This document shows positions 17,715-26,805 of a DNA stretch of 64,000 nt, piece after piece. The translations under genes were made by a program, and so were the position numbers. The stretch spans positions 124,001 to 188,000 of the forward strand of contig NZ_JAIOAP010000004.1 in NCBI RefSeq assembly GCF_021190915.1, written 5' to 3'. Origin of the DNA: Cohnella silvisoli (GTDB taxonomy: Bacteria; Bacillota; Bacilli; Paenibacillales; Paenibacillaceae). How positions within the stretch are numbered: the stretch's first letter is position 1; every line of letters starts with the position of its first letter. Below the pieces are notes generated by a model. It was given only the letters and a program-made list of their open reading frames with translations. It was not told the DNA's origin and searched no databases.

Positions 17715-17815
17715 CCTGAGCGACGGGGATTTCGGGCAAAAGGGGTTTGAAGGCATACTTCGCCTAACGGTGCTTGATCGACGATTCGCCTGAGTGACGG
17801 GGATTTCGGGTAAAA
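17715..17815 (+). repeat. Two inverted repeat copies, right end of copy 1
   Basis: Units 17715-17741 and 17789-17815 read CCTGAG[CT]GACGGGGATTTC..., the reverse complement of the left 35-bp units with two transposed bases (GC/CG). They are spaced 74 bp start to start, unlike the tandem left pair. The 48 bases between them hold no other recognisable feature. Confidence 0.88.
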
Positions 17816-17927
17816 GGGAAGTTGAGGATATAAACGAGGTAGGATTCACTGAGCCGATTGGGTTACCGAACAGCGATAACAGCTGAGAAGTCAGACTAAC
17901 AGATGTTAAGTTACACCTATGAGAGTC

Positions 17928-19628
17928 CTAAATAAGGTGCTCTTTCGGAGGAAACCAAATCGTGCGAAGATTCACCCAGCCTTGTGAGTTAAAGGTGACT
18001 CCCCGAACGGATGGAAGAAAAGCGGTGGGCAGAGGTTTTTCAGATAGAATGTACAATTGGTGCTCTTTGATAAGAACCTGCTCGATTTTGTCGAGATAGA
18101 TCGCCCGGGTTCTGGGATCTGGCTCCTTCTTGGCAGCGGCGAGGGCTAGCTCGATATCGGTTCGGGTATGGGGCTCGACGTGCTCGGCTATCGTCAAATA
18201 GAGGTCGAACAGGCGAAGTTGCTCGTCCTGATCGCGCAGCAAGGAGAACAAGATCAAGTCCGACTCTAACCGAACGGCTCCTTTGAATTCCTCGGGGGAA
18301 ACGGATACGACTTTGCACGCATAACCGGATTTCCCCAGCTTGTCGGCCAAGGCATCTGCGTCTTGTTGGTATTGAGGAATCGTAGCGATTTGAATGAGAG
18401 TGAGCTGAGTAGGCTGATCGCATGGGCGGTCGCCGTCCTCTACTGCAGACACAGGCACCTCCGTACGAAGGCAAGCAAATAAACGCGCGCGAACGGTCGG
18501 ATCGTTTAACGGTCCGGCCTTTTTGGTATTGCACGTAATGAACTTTCGGACGGTCGTCTCCGAGTGGATGTAGCTTAAGGTATTGGCCGCGGTGGAAGGG
18601 TTAGGTATGACATGAAAGGGAGAAAGGTTATCGTTGTATCCGGTCTCGTTATCCAACGGAACGTGCACGATTTCCACCCGATCGAGATGAGCTCGTCCCT
18701 GGAAATAAGGACTGAACACCTCCAATACGCAAATCCCCTCATTCATCTCCGTAATCTTGAACGGTCCCGTCCCTACAGGTGATTTGCCGAAACGCTGACT
18801 GCCCAAATGATTCAAATTTTTCGGAACGATGGCAGCCCGGCTCGTGCATAAGAATGGAAGGAACAACTCGTTAGGCTCTTCCAGCTCAAAGCTCACGGTC
18901 AGAGGGCTAAGGGCACTGACAAGCTTGATTTGCTTGAAAATAAAGCTGTACAACGTTCTGCGCGACGACCGGATCAATCGCTCGAACGTATAGACGACAT
19001 CATCGGCGGTCATTACTTTGCCATGATGGAATAAAACCTCTTTCCGCAGGTGGAAAGTCCACTTCGTACGAGCGGCATCCACCTCCCAAGCATGGGCGAT
19101 ACCCGGAACAATCCCATCGCGCTGATCGGTTCTTCGTGCAAGTCCGTCGAACACGTGGCTGGACACAAAGGATTCGGCTAGGAGATTCATATAGAGAGGA
19201 TCGACGGTGTGAAGCTGTTGACGAATCGGAATGCGAAGGGTGTCGATCTGACGGTCGCTCCTGATCTCGGAGTGGTGGCCGAAATACGTGAGCAGCCAGT
19301 CTTGCAGATGCCCTTGCAGGGCAGAGGATTGCCGATGGATTCTAATCTGATCAATTGCGCGCGTGATGTCCTTCCGGTTGATGGCTTGCATCATGGATTG
19401 TACCGCGATTTCTTCGGGCTGAACAAGGAACCGCAGGTGGGAGCGGCGTCCTCGCCCACGGTAGGCGTCCCAGGATATCCAACCCCAATCGCTCATCTTA
19501 CGGACAATATTCGTCGCATTGCGATGGGTACATTCCAGCACTTGGGCGAGCTCATCCAAAGTCATGTCGACGGACGGCATACTTCCATAATGGGAATGGA
19601 GCCGAAGGAATTGCTGATGCAGCTTCAT
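17928..19628 (-). CDS. SgrR-family regulator with solute-binding domain
   Basis: A 566-residue protein without signal peptide, so cytoplasmic. The N-terminal winged helix (LDELAQVLECTHRNATNIVRKM) is of the SgrR_N type. From about residue 130 it has a family 5 (oligopeptide-type) binding-protein fold, with DPLYMNLLAESFVSSHVFDGL, GIAHAWEVDAARTKWTFHLR and TADDVVYTFERL. In SgrR the binding-like domain senses a small molecule and controls neighbouring transport genes. GGGAGG precedes the ATG. It is divergent from the DUF4173 gene across 121 bases. Ligand unknown. Confidence 0.85.
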   Translation of the reverse strand: MKLHQQFLRLHSHYGSMPSVDMTLDELAQVLECTHRNATNIVRKMSDWGWISWDAYRGRGRRSHLRFLVQPEEIAVQSMMQAINRKDITRAIDQIRIHRQSSALQGHLQDWLLTYFGHHSEIRSDRQIDTLRIPIRQQLHTVDPLYMNLLAESFVSSHVFDGLARRTDQRDGIVPGIAHAWEVDAARTKWTFHLRKEVLFHHGKVMTADDVVYTFERLIRSSRRTLYSFIFKQIKLVSALSPLTVSFELEEPNELFLPFLCTSRAAIVPKNLNHLGSQRFGKSPVGTGPFKITEMNEGICVLEVFSPYFQGRAHLDRVEIVHVPLDNETGYNDNLSPFHVIPNPSTAANTLSYIHSETTVRKFITCNTKKAGPLNDPTVRARLFACLRTEVPVSAVEDGDRPCDQPTQLTLIQIATIPQYQQDADALADKLGKSGYACKVVSVSPEEFKGAVRLESDLILFSLLRDQDEQLRLFDLYLTIAEHVEPHTRTDIELALAAAKKEPDPRTRAIYLDKIEQVLIKEHQLYILSEKPLPTAFLPSVRGVTFNSQGWVNLRTIWFPPKEHLI

Positions 19629-19749
19629 ACCGAAACGAACCTCCCGCCATCAAAGCGTAAAATAGGAAAAATATCCTCGAGTTATTTCTCTTTATTTTCC
19701 TATTTTAGCATCTACAATAGGCATTAGAAAGTCAGGAAGCGGAGGTATT

Positions 19750-21252
19750 ATGTTGAACTTAAGAAGAAAACCAGCCATAGAGCGCTCCTTTATGGCTCTG
19801 ATCGGTGCGTTCGTGCTGGCCTTTGTCCATCAGTATTTGTTTTACGGCAACGATCTCGGAGTGTCTTTCCCTATTTTCGTGCTGCTGTTTTACTTGTACA
19901 TGGTTCACGACATCAAGGACCGGCTGCGTCTCATTCCGTGGTTTGGGTGGTTCTTGTTCGTGATCATTCTGATGCTCACTATGACTTACGCGATGTTTAA
20001 CAACCCCATCTTCTACGCCTTGAATTTCGTCGTGGTCCTGTCGCTCATCTTCGCGCATCTCGCCTATATCCGCAGTGAGAAGAAATTAGAGTGGTGGGAT
20101 ATCCGGTTAGTCGGCAGCGCGCTCGATCATCTTATCCCGCAGAGCCTGCGGCATATTCCCACGGTTCTGCGCATCCTGAAGATCTCGACCGTCAGGAAGA
20201 TGGGAAACCGGCAGAAGAGCGCAGTTGGCAAAGTACTCATCGGGCTCGTCATTGCGGTACCGCTGCTCGCTATCGTAATTAACTTGCTGGCCTCGGCTGA
20301 CGGTGTCTTTAATCGTTTGCTGATGGGGTTTCCGGAGTGGTTAAGCCATCTCTCCATAGGCGAAAGTATCGCTCGTGGTATCTGGATAGTGATTTTCGGC
20401 GTCGTATTCTTCGGTTATCTGTGGGGGTTCGTTAAGCCCAAATACAGTCGAAGGGTAGTCGAAGCTGAGGACGGGGAAACGGGCAGCGAACGCCTCAAGG
20501 TCGATCCGATTATTCTAGCCACCGTGTTAATATCGGTTAACGTTGTATATGTCCTATTCGTGTGCGTGCAGTTTGCTTATTTATTCGGCGCGGGGAACGG
20601 GGTGTTGCCGGATGGAAAAACCTATGCGGAGTATGCGAGAAGCGGGTTCGTCGAACTCGTAGTCGTAACGGTTATTAATTTTGCCATCCTCATGGTGACT
20701 CTCGTTTATAGCGGCATGAAAGAATCCGGTATATTGGGGAAAATAAATGCGATTCTGCTTTACATATTGGTCGGATGCTCAGGCGTTATGCTGTACTCGG
20801 CCTATATGCGGCTCATTCTGTATGAAGAGGTTTACGGCTACACGTATATCCGTTTTCTCGTGCATGCTTTTATGATCTATCTCGGAATTTTACTGGTTAT
20901 CGCGGCGCTGCGGATATGGAGCGAGGCGATTCCTCTTGCGAAGTGTTTCATCGTCATCAGCTTGTTCGCATATGTGCTAATCAATTACGTGGGAGTAGAT
21001 CGGATTATAGCGGAGAACAATATCGAGCGTTTCAGGGAAACCGGGAAAATAGACGCAAGGTACTTAAGTGAACTCTCTACCGACTCGATTCCCTTGCTTA
21101 TTCGGTTCAGCAAGGAGGAATACCCCGAAATGAAGCCCTATTTGAAAAAAAGGTTTGCGGAGCTAGTGGAAGTGGATTACGATTGGCAGTCTTTTAACGT
21201 TTCGCGTCACCGAGCGGTCAAGGAGTTATATTCTTTCATTGAGGTACCTTAA
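19750..21252 (+). CDS. DUF4173/DUF4153-type polytopic membrane protein
   Basis: A 500-residue inner-membrane protein with about eleven hydrophobic helices. A cytosolic loop at about 110-150 (RSEKKLEWWDIRL) and a soluble C-terminus (EEYPEMKPYLKKRFAEL) fit the DUF4173 layout. GGAGGT lies directly before the start region. No catalytic motif is visible and the function of the family is not established. The next gene starts 40 bases downstream and is probably co-transcribed. Confidence 0.8.
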   Translation: MLNLRRKPAIERSFMALIGAFVLAFVHQYLFYGNDLGVSFPIFVLLFYLYMVHDIKDRLRLIPWFGWFLFVIILMLTMTYAMFNNPIFYALNFVVVLSLIFAHLAYIRSEKKLEWWDIRLVGSALDHLIPQSLRHIPTVLRILKISTVRKMGNRQKSAVGKVLIGLVIAVPLLAIVINLLASADGVFNRLLMGFPEWLSHLSIGESIARGIWIVIFGVVFFGYLWGFVKPKYSRRVVEAEDGETGSERLKVDPIILATVLISVNVVYVLFVCVQFAYLFGAGNGVLPDGKTYAEYARSGFVELVVVTVINFAILMVTLVYSGMKESGILGKINAILLYILVGCSGVMLYSAYMRLILYEEVYGYTYIRFLVHAFMIYLGILLVIAALRIWSEAIPLAKCFIVISLFAYVLINYVGVDRIIAENNIERFRETGKIDARYLSELSTDSIPLLIRFSKEEYPEMKPYLKKRFAELVEVDYDWQSFNVSRHRAVKELYSFIEVP

Positions 21253-21292
21253 TAAGTGTATAATGGTTATGAGGTATAGGAAGGATGAGGAC

Positions 21293-21583
21293 ATGCTTAC
21301 GATTGCGGAATACAGCGTGGAGCTGGTGAAGGACCCGTTTAAGATTTTATCGGGCAAGCGGTACGAATTTAAGCTCGATTTGGAAATCGAAGAGGACGAT
21401 GAGCTTTACTCCGAGAACGGAATATACGTGAAGGTTGTTTATAAGGTGGATGAGGAGCAGGGCAGCATCGTGACCTACGACTTGATCGAGAAATCGACCG
21501 ACCGTTACCTCGACCTCGACATGGAGGCCGAAGAGGAGGAAGCATTGGCCGCTTTCTGCAAGGAGCATTGTTCGGAGGCATAG
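21293..21583 (+). CDS. DUF6509-like small acidic protein
   Basis: A 96-residue, strongly acidic cytoplasmic protein (EIEEDDELYSENGIYVKVVY; C-terminal EAEEEEALAAFCKEH). This pattern matches what I recall of the DUF6509 family in Bacillales, some of which are mislabelled pullulanase. ATG 21293 follows AGGAAGGATGAGG. A terminator follows at once. No function can be assigned. Confidence 0.65.
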   Translation: MLTIAEYSVELVKDPFKILSGKRYEFKLDLEIEEDDELYSENGIYVKVVYKVDEEQGSIVTYDLIEKSTDRYLDLDMEAEEEEALAAFCKEHCSEA

Positions 21584-21591
21584 TAATGTAG

Positions 21592-21625
21592 ACGGCAGCG
21601 GAAATATATCCACTGCCGTTTTTTA
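21592..21625. terminator. Terminator between convergent genes
   Basis: ACGGCAG (21592-21598) and CTGCCGT (21613-21619), with inner GGA/TCC pairing and a T-run after the stem. It ends the DUF6509 transcript and overlaps the 3' end of the convergent gene. Confidence 0.85.
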
Positions 21626-22150
21626 CGGTTCTTTTATGTGAATAACGTCCACCCGGAAGATCAGGCAGAGCAATAAGGTGATGAAGAAAAAGACAAAGAC
21701 GGCCAGAGCCGGTCTCTTCTGATGCAGAATGACGAACGGAAAAGCAAGGCAATTAATGACAATGGACCACCACATATTCCATCCGTCATTGTACTTGAAC
21801 ACCCCAAGCTTAACGACTATCCATTCGTGAAGGCTAAAGACTCCAGCCCAGAGCGCAAGATACAGCGCTTGCTTGAGTCGCGATTTCTCGGGATAGTGCG
21901 ACAGAAAGAGCATGATTGCGAACGGCGTCGCGCATAGGCTGATCAGGACTTGTATAAAATGATGCGAAAAATGAAACGTCGGGGATAAGAACATCCATAG
22001 ATGATGGTTTTTCGTCAGAAGATTGTATAGGAAGTCACCGATGATGACCACGTATATACTTGCCCGGAATTCTCTGAACCTGCTCCAGTCCGCCCATCTC
22101 CAAGCGCTCCAGGTCCACCCGACGATACCTGCCATATAAATCAATTCCAC
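21623..22150 (-). CDS. CBO0543-family integral membrane protein
   Basis: About 175 residues with five or six membrane helices. Histidine- and tryptophan-rich segments (KNHHLWMFLSP, HFSHHFIQV, WNMWWSIVINC) are typical of the CBO0543 family of small Bacillales membrane proteins, whose function is unknown. GTG 22150 is the longest start; ATG 22135 is an alternative, and neither has a strong ribosome site. The gene is monocistronic. Confidence 0.72.
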   Translation of the reverse strand: MELIYMAGIVGWTWSAWRWADWSRFREFRASIYVVIIGDFLYNLLTKNHHLWMFLSPTFHFSHHFIQVLISLCATPFAIMLFLSHYPEKSRLKQALYLALWAGVFSLHEWIVVKLGVFKYNDGWNMWWSIVINCLAFPFVILHQKRPALAVFVFFFITLLLCLIFRVDVIHIKEP

Positions 22151-22465
22151 TATCGTATACTGCCCCCGCTATTATGGCATACCCATCATTCCCAACGTTG
22201 TCTAGAGTATTAACTCCAAGCTTTAAATGTATTCAAGATGGACTGCGTCAGCAGGATATGAATGCTGTATAATTCACTTCTCCACAGGAAATCACTTTTC
22301 GATTTTCACCCGACCTCAAGGCGTACCTTCGAGAACCTCGTCTAGCACCGTATTCTCCCATTGGCCATTCGCTTTTCAGTCCGGCACAACAAACCATTTA
22401 TAAGATCACATTTTTCGGATACAATAATAATATGCAATATATAATAACAATAACGAGGTGGTTGT
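22151..22465. other. Intergenic stretch with no gene seen
   Basis: This 315-base gap between the divergent CBO0543 gene and the toxin-antitoxin pair has no open frame with a start and ribosome site, and no hairpin I can support. Its right half turns A/T-rich (several TATAAT-like matches at 22423-22450), which marks the upstream edge of the low-GC toxin-antitoxin segment. Confidence 0.5.
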
Positions 22466-22735
22466 ATGTCGAAAGCAAAAAATGTAACCTTTAATCTACC
22501 GCCGGATTTAATTGACAAATATAAAGTATACGTTAAACACAAGTATATTCCTTCCGTTAATGCTGGCGTTAAAGAAGCGCTTGAAGAATATTCAAAGCGT
22601 ATTGAAAAGGAAATGTTGAAAAGCGAGATGATAAAAGCTGCAAAAGATCCGCTCTTTATGGATGATTTGAACGAAAACATGAAGGCTTTTGAAGAAAGTG
22701 ATGCTGAGGCTGAGAAGGGGAACACGGAATGGTAA
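22466..22735 (+). CDS. Antitoxin of MazF-type module (ribbon-helix-helix-like)
   Basis: An 89-residue protein. The N-terminus (KNVTFNLPPDLIDKYKVYV, then SVNAGVKEALEEYS) looks like a ribbon-helix-helix DNA-binding fold. The charged C-terminal tail is the likely toxin-binding part. GAGGTGG precedes ATG 22466. It overlaps the toxin start by seven bases (the toxin ATG lies inside the last codons), the usual tight coupling. It should neutralise the RNase and repress its own promoter. Composition is more A/T-rich than the flanks. Confidence 0.8.
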   Translation: MSKAKNVTFNLPPDLIDKYKVYVKHKYIPSVNAGVKEALEEYSKRIEKEMLKSEMIKAAKDPLFMDDLNENMKAFEESDAEAEKGNTEW

Positions 22736-23079
22736 CCTATCAATGGGGGATTTTTTGGGCTGACTTGAATCCAACCAAGGGATCTGAACAAACGGGGACA
22801 AGACCGGTACTTGTCGTATCCACGGAAGAAGTTAATGAAGTACTTCCCATAGTAACGATTATCTCCATTACAAGCTTAAAACAAGGAAGACGAGTGTATC
22901 CAATTGAGGTTTTGTTAACAAGTAATGAAACAGGACTATCCAAAGATTCAATTGTAATGGCACATCAAATTCGGTCCATAAGCAAAGAACGACTTGGTGT
23001 AAAATGTGGTTTTGTTGGATCTGAAGAAATTCGAGAATCAATAAAGAAAGCAATAAAATTATATTTAGATTTGGAGTAG
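22729..23079 (+). CDS. mazF: MazF-family mRNA endoribonuclease toxin
   Basis: A 116-residue PemK/MazF toxin that cuts mRNA at short sequences. The hallmark IFWADLNPTKGSEQTGTRPV is present. Ser19, Arg25 and Thr48 fall at exactly the numbers of the catalytic residues of the B. subtilis MazF (EndoA), recalled from its sequence. It is translated from inside the antitoxin 3' end. The A/T-rich composition suggests acquisition by transfer. Confidence 0.9.
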   Translation: MVTYQWGIFWADLNPTKGSEQTGTRPVLVVSTEEVNEVLPIVTIISITSLKQGRRVYPIEVLLTSNETGLSKDSIVMAHQIRSISKERLGVKCGFVGSEEIRESIKKAIKLYLDLE

Positions 23080-23123
23080 GCGGAATCAGCTGGGTTAAAG
23101 GGAACCAATTCCACTCCTCACGA

Positions 23124-23153
23124 TTGATACGAACATATGTGCTGTGATATTAT
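23124..23153 (+). promoter_or_regulatory. Promoter of ABC exporter operon with LexA-like box
   Basis: TTGATA (23124-23129), an 18-bp spacer and TATTAT (23148-23153). The spacer starts with CGAACATATGTGCT, 12 of 14 matches to the palindrome CGAACATATGTTCG. The geometry resembles the two transposase promoters, but there is only one box and its right half is imperfect. Confidence 0.5.
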
Positions 23154-23191
23154 CATAAGGTGGTAAATTTTTTTGGAACGAGGTGGAATGA

Positions 23192-24934
23192 TTGTCCTTT
23201 GTCGCTCGGCTGAAATGGTTTTTCAAGGATAGGTGGGGCAGCTATGCGATAGCCGTTTGTCTTATGACCGCTGTCAGCTTGTTATCCACGATCCCGCCCA
23301 AGATGATTGGGAACACGATTGATTTAATGAATAAAGGAACTCTCACATCCTCTGCATTAAACCAAACCGTTCTGTTGCTCGTCTGCCTCTCTTTGCTCTT
23401 ATATGTGATGGTATACATATGGATTACGACCTTATTCGGCAATTCCGCGTTGATCGAGATGATGTTAAGAGGGCGGCTGCTGAAACATCTCACGAAGATG
23501 ACGCCGGCATTCTTTCAACGCAACAGCACGGGCCAGCTGATGGCGCTCGCGACCAATGACATCCTGGCGATCGGACAAACGGCCGGGTATGGCGTTATGA
23601 CATTAGTAAACACGTTGGTAGGGGCTTCCGTCGTCATTGCGATGATGCTTTCATTTATAAGCGCCAAGTTAATGATCGCGGCGTTAATTCCTTTGCCTCT
23701 TCTTGTTGTGGTCATTAGCAAGTTAGGCGGTAAAGTGAGAACTCGGTTTATCGCGGCGCAAGAGTCGTTCGGTAAAATGAACGATCATGTGCTGGAATCG
23801 ATTTCCGGTATTCGCGTTATTCGTTCGTATGTGCAGGAAAGTCACGATCTTAACGCATTCGATCGAATGACCTCTGAGGTTATGGACAAGAACAAACGCG
23901 TATCTATCTTAAACGCGCTGTTCCAACCGCTAATCTCGCTTATCGTTGGCGTGAGCTATAGCATCGGAATCGGTTACGGGTCCTACCTCGTTTTCCAAGA
24001 TGAAATTTCGCTCGGCCAGCTGATTTCATTCAACATTTACCTCGGAATGCTCATATGGCCTATGATTTCTTTCGGAGAGTTTATCAACGTTCTGCAACGG
24101 GGCAGCGCCTCTGCGGACCGCGTAGAAACCGCATTTGCCCAACAAGCGGATATTCAGGATGCGTTGGAACCGGTCCGGATCGAAGTGCCGACCGTTATCG
24201 AGATGAGAGATTTAACCTTTACTTACCCGACGGCAAACCATGCAAGCTTGGACAGAGTCTCTTTCCGGCTTGAGCGCGGGCACACCTTGGGCATCGTCGG
24301 CAGGACGGGAAGCGGGAAAAGCACGCTGCTTAAGCAATTGCTGCGCCAGTACCCGATCGAGCGGGAAAAGTTGTTCATCTCTCATATTCCCATAGAGAAT
24401 ATAGAATTGGACCAAGTGAAGCGATGGATCGCTTATGTTCCGCAGGAGCATCTTCTGCTGTCCAAGTCGATTCGCGACAATATCGCGCTGGGCAAGCCGA
24501 ATGCCACTCCGGATGAAATCGCCCGCGCGATAGAGATGGCCTCCTTCACCCAGGATATCGCCCAGATGCCCGAGGGGCTTGGGACGATCGTCGGCGAGAA
24601 TGGCGTTATGCTGTCAGGCGGACAGAAGCAACGTCTAGCGATTGCGCGCGCGTTATTGATAGATTCGGAAATATTGCTCTTAGATGATTCCTTGTCGGCC
24701 GTAGACGCACGGACCGAAAGTCGAATCATTCGCCAAATCCGTCAGGAACGCGCGGGCAAAACAACCTTGATTACGACGCACCGGCTGTCCGCGGTTAGCC
24801 ATGCCAATTGGATTCTCGTGCTTGATGAAGGCCGAATTCGGGAAGAAGGCACGCACGACGAGCTTATGCTGCTTGGCGGCTGGTATAAGGAACAATGGGA
24901 ACGTCAGCAAATGGAAGCCAGCCTGGAAGAATAA
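23192..24934 (+). CDS. ABC exporter half-transporter, degenerate catalytic site (YheI-like)
   Basis: A 580-residue fusion of a six-helix exporter domain (1-310) and an ATPase (about 335-580). Walker A is GRTGSGKST, the signature LSGGQ, and Walker B ILLLDDSLSAVD, with Asp where the catalytic Glu normally is. That is the expected pattern for one half of a heterodimeric multidrug exporter. The start is TTG 23192, six bases after GAGGTGG; the nearby ATG is in another frame. The partner starts 37 bases after its stop. It resembles B. subtilis YheI in size and N-terminus. Confidence 0.88.
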   Translation: MSFVARLKWFFKDRWGSYAIAVCLMTAVSLLSTIPPKMIGNTIDLMNKGTLTSSALNQTVLLLVCLSLLLYVMVYIWITTLFGNSALIEMMLRGRLLKHLTKMTPAFFQRNSTGQLMALATNDILAIGQTAGYGVMTLVNTLVGASVVIAMMLSFISAKLMIAALIPLPLLVVVISKLGGKVRTRFIAAQESFGKMNDHVLESISGIRVIRSYVQESHDLNAFDRMTSEVMDKNKRVSILNALFQPLISLIVGVSYSIGIGYGSYLVFQDEISLGQLISFNIYLGMLIWPMISFGEFINVLQRGSASADRVETAFAQQADIQDALEPVRIEVPTVIEMRDLTFTYPTANHASLDRVSFRLERGHTLGIVGRTGSGKSTLLKQLLRQYPIEREKLFISHIPIENIELDQVKRWIAYVPQEHLLLSKSIRDNIALGKPNATPDEIARAIEMASFTQDIAQMPEGLGTIVGENGVMLSGGQKQRLAIARALLIDSEILLLDDSLSAVDARTESRIIRQIRQERAGKTTLITTHRLSAVSHANWILVLDEGRIREEGTHDELMLLGGWYKEQWERQQMEASLEE

Positions 24935-24970
24935 ACAAACGCATTCGCCCATCCTACAAAGGAGGCTTAT

Positions 24971-26728
24971 ATGATCGACAAACCATCCACGTCGAGAAGA
25001 CTTCTCGACTACGCCTTACGGTATAAGTTCAGGATTATAGGATCGTTGCTCGTTCTTTGTTTAGCCGTAGGAGCGGAGCTTGGCGGGCCTTATATTATTA
25101 AGACCATCATCGATAAGCATCTGTCGATCCGAACGGGCGAGATAACGCCCGTGCTTACGCTGCTTGCCTTTTATATGGGACTTATCATAATCGCGGGTAT
25201 TAGCAATTTTACTCAAGCCTACACCTTGCAATCCACCGCTTTGAGGATCATCAAGAACATGCGGATGGATCTAATGAAGCATATTCAGCGGATTCCGCTC
25301 CGTTACTTCGACAATACGCCGATTGGACAGGTTGTATCGCGGATTGCCAATGATACCGAGGCGGTTCGGGATTTGTTCATGAGCTTCATGGCGACGTTCG
25401 TCGTCAGCTTCGTGCAACTGACCGGTATTTTCATCGCGTTGTTCATTTTGGATGCGCGACTCGCCGTGTTTTGTCTGCTGCTGCCTCCTTTGTTCGTGCT
25501 TATCATGTACATTCATCTTAAATACTCGAAGAAATATATTTCCGTCATGCGCGCCCGGTTAAGCGATATGAATGCCATGATTAACGAGTCGATCACCGTT
25601 ATGCCGGTTATTCAGGCATTCCGCAGGGAGACGGTTACTCTGGATGAATTCGAGGTGCTTAACAACGATCGTTACGTCAACCAAATCAAGCAATTTCGCG
25701 TGTTCTCCTTGTCCTCGCGCAATATCGTGGGTACGATCGGAAGCTTGGTTACAGCGATGGTCATTTGGTATTTCGGCCGGGGTTCGCTGCTCGAAACGGG
25801 CATTACGTTCGGTGTGTTTTATGCTTTTATCGATTACCTCGGCCGCGTGTTTAACCCGATCATCGGGATTTTCGATCAACTGACGAATGCTCAGAGAGCG
25901 TTCGTGTCCGCGGACAAAGTATTCGCGATTATGGATATGGAAGGCAAGGAAGTCGAGGAAACCGATCAAGTGAGCCGTCCGCAAGGCATAGTGAAGTTCG
26001 ACGACGTTACGTTTGCCTACAATGAAGGCGATAACGTGCTGAAGGGAATTTCCTTCGAAGCTCGCAAGGGCGAGACGGTAGCGCTGGTCGGCCACACGGG
26101 CTCAGGCAAAAGCTCGATTATTAACTTATTGCTCGGCTTCTATGAACCGGGCGCAGGCAAAATCACGATTGATGGCGAGGACATTTCCTCTATGTCCAAG
26201 CAAGCTCTGCGCAAGCATATGGGCATCGTGCTGCAAGACCCTTACCTGTTCGCGGGAGATATTAAGTTTAACGTGAGCTTATACAACGAAGAGATTACGC
26301 TGGACCGGGTGAAAAAAGCTTTGAAAGACGTAGGCGCGGCAACGTTCATCGAACAGCTTCCGCACGGTTATGACGAGCAGGTGGTGGAGCGGGGAAGCAC
26401 GCTGTCTTCGGGCCAACGGCAACTGATTTCCTTCGCCCGGGCGCTTGCTTTCGATCCGGCTATTCTTATCTTGGATGAAGCGACAGCCAGTATCGACAGC
26501 GAGACCGAGGGTCTTATTCAACAAGCGCTGAAGGTTGTTAGCGAAGGGCGAACGACGTTAGTTATCGCGCACAGACTGTCAACGATCAGGGAAGCCGATC
26601 AAATTCTCGTGCTGCATCGCGGAGAGATTGTCGAGAGGGGCAATCATGATGCGCTAATGGCGCTCGAAGGCCGCTATTACAAGATGTATCAGCTGCAAAA
26701 AGGGGAAAAAGCTGTATTGTCTGCATAG
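24971..26728 (+). CDS. ABC exporter half-transporter, consensus Walker B (YheH-like partner)
   Basis: A 585-residue half-transporter. It has six membrane helices, then an ATPase with Walker A GHTGSGKSS, a modified signature LSSGQ, and Walker B ILILDEATASID with the catalytic Glu. Together with the upstream subunit this gives one hydrolysis-competent and one degenerate nucleotide site. An AAAGGAGG site precedes the ATG. It should export drugs or lipids across the cytoplasmic membrane; the substrate is unknown. Confidence 0.88.
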   Translation: MIDKPSTSRRLLDYALRYKFRIIGSLLVLCLAVGAELGGPYIIKTIIDKHLSIRTGEITPVLTLLAFYMGLIIIAGISNFTQAYTLQSTALRIIKNMRMDLMKHIQRIPLRYFDNTPIGQVVSRIANDTEAVRDLFMSFMATFVVSFVQLTGIFIALFILDARLAVFCLLLPPLFVLIMYIHLKYSKKYISVMRARLSDMNAMINESITVMPVIQAFRRETVTLDEFEVLNNDRYVNQIKQFRVFSLSSRNIVGTIGSLVTAMVIWYFGRGSLLETGITFGVFYAFIDYLGRVFNPIIGIFDQLTNAQRAFVSADKVFAIMDMEGKEVEETDQVSRPQGIVKFDDVTFAYNEGDNVLKGISFEARKGETVALVGHTGSGKSSIINLLLGFYEPGAGKITIDGEDISSMSKQALRKHMGIVLQDPYLFAGDIKFNVSLYNEEITLDRVKKALKDVGAATFIEQLPHGYDEQVVERGSTLSSGQRQLISFARALAFDPAILILDEATASIDSETEGLIQQALKVVSEGRTTLVIAHRLSTIREADQILVLHRGEIVERGNHDALMALEGRYYKMYQLQKGEKAVLSA

Positions 26729-26746
26729 AGGTTTGCTCGCTATCGC

Positions 26747-26799
26747 AAAAGCGACTGCTCACGATCACGGTTATACGTGCTTGTGCAGTCGCTTTTTCT
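26747..26799. terminator. Terminator between exporter and lipL genes
   Basis: AAAGCGACTGC pairs with GCAGTCGCTTT across a long loop and is followed by Ts on the plus strand and by a T-rich stretch on the minus strand. It lies between convergent genes. Confidence 0.75.
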
Positions 26800-26805
26800 A
26801 TGTTT

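Larger units (their letters stand above)
16535..17815 (+). mobile_element. IS1595-like element, copy 1, with paired inverted repeats
   Basis: A transposase-like gene (16699-17622) sits between two repeat pairs. Upstream are two tandem copies of a 35-bp unit. Downstream are two inverted copies, 25 of 27 bases matching over the core. The unit beyond the outermost repeats is ordinary intergenic DNA. No short target duplication is obvious. It lies between the nitrilase terminator and the SgrR-like gene and disrupts neither. Limits are set by the outermost repeats, not by a demonstrated end. Confidence 0.6.
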
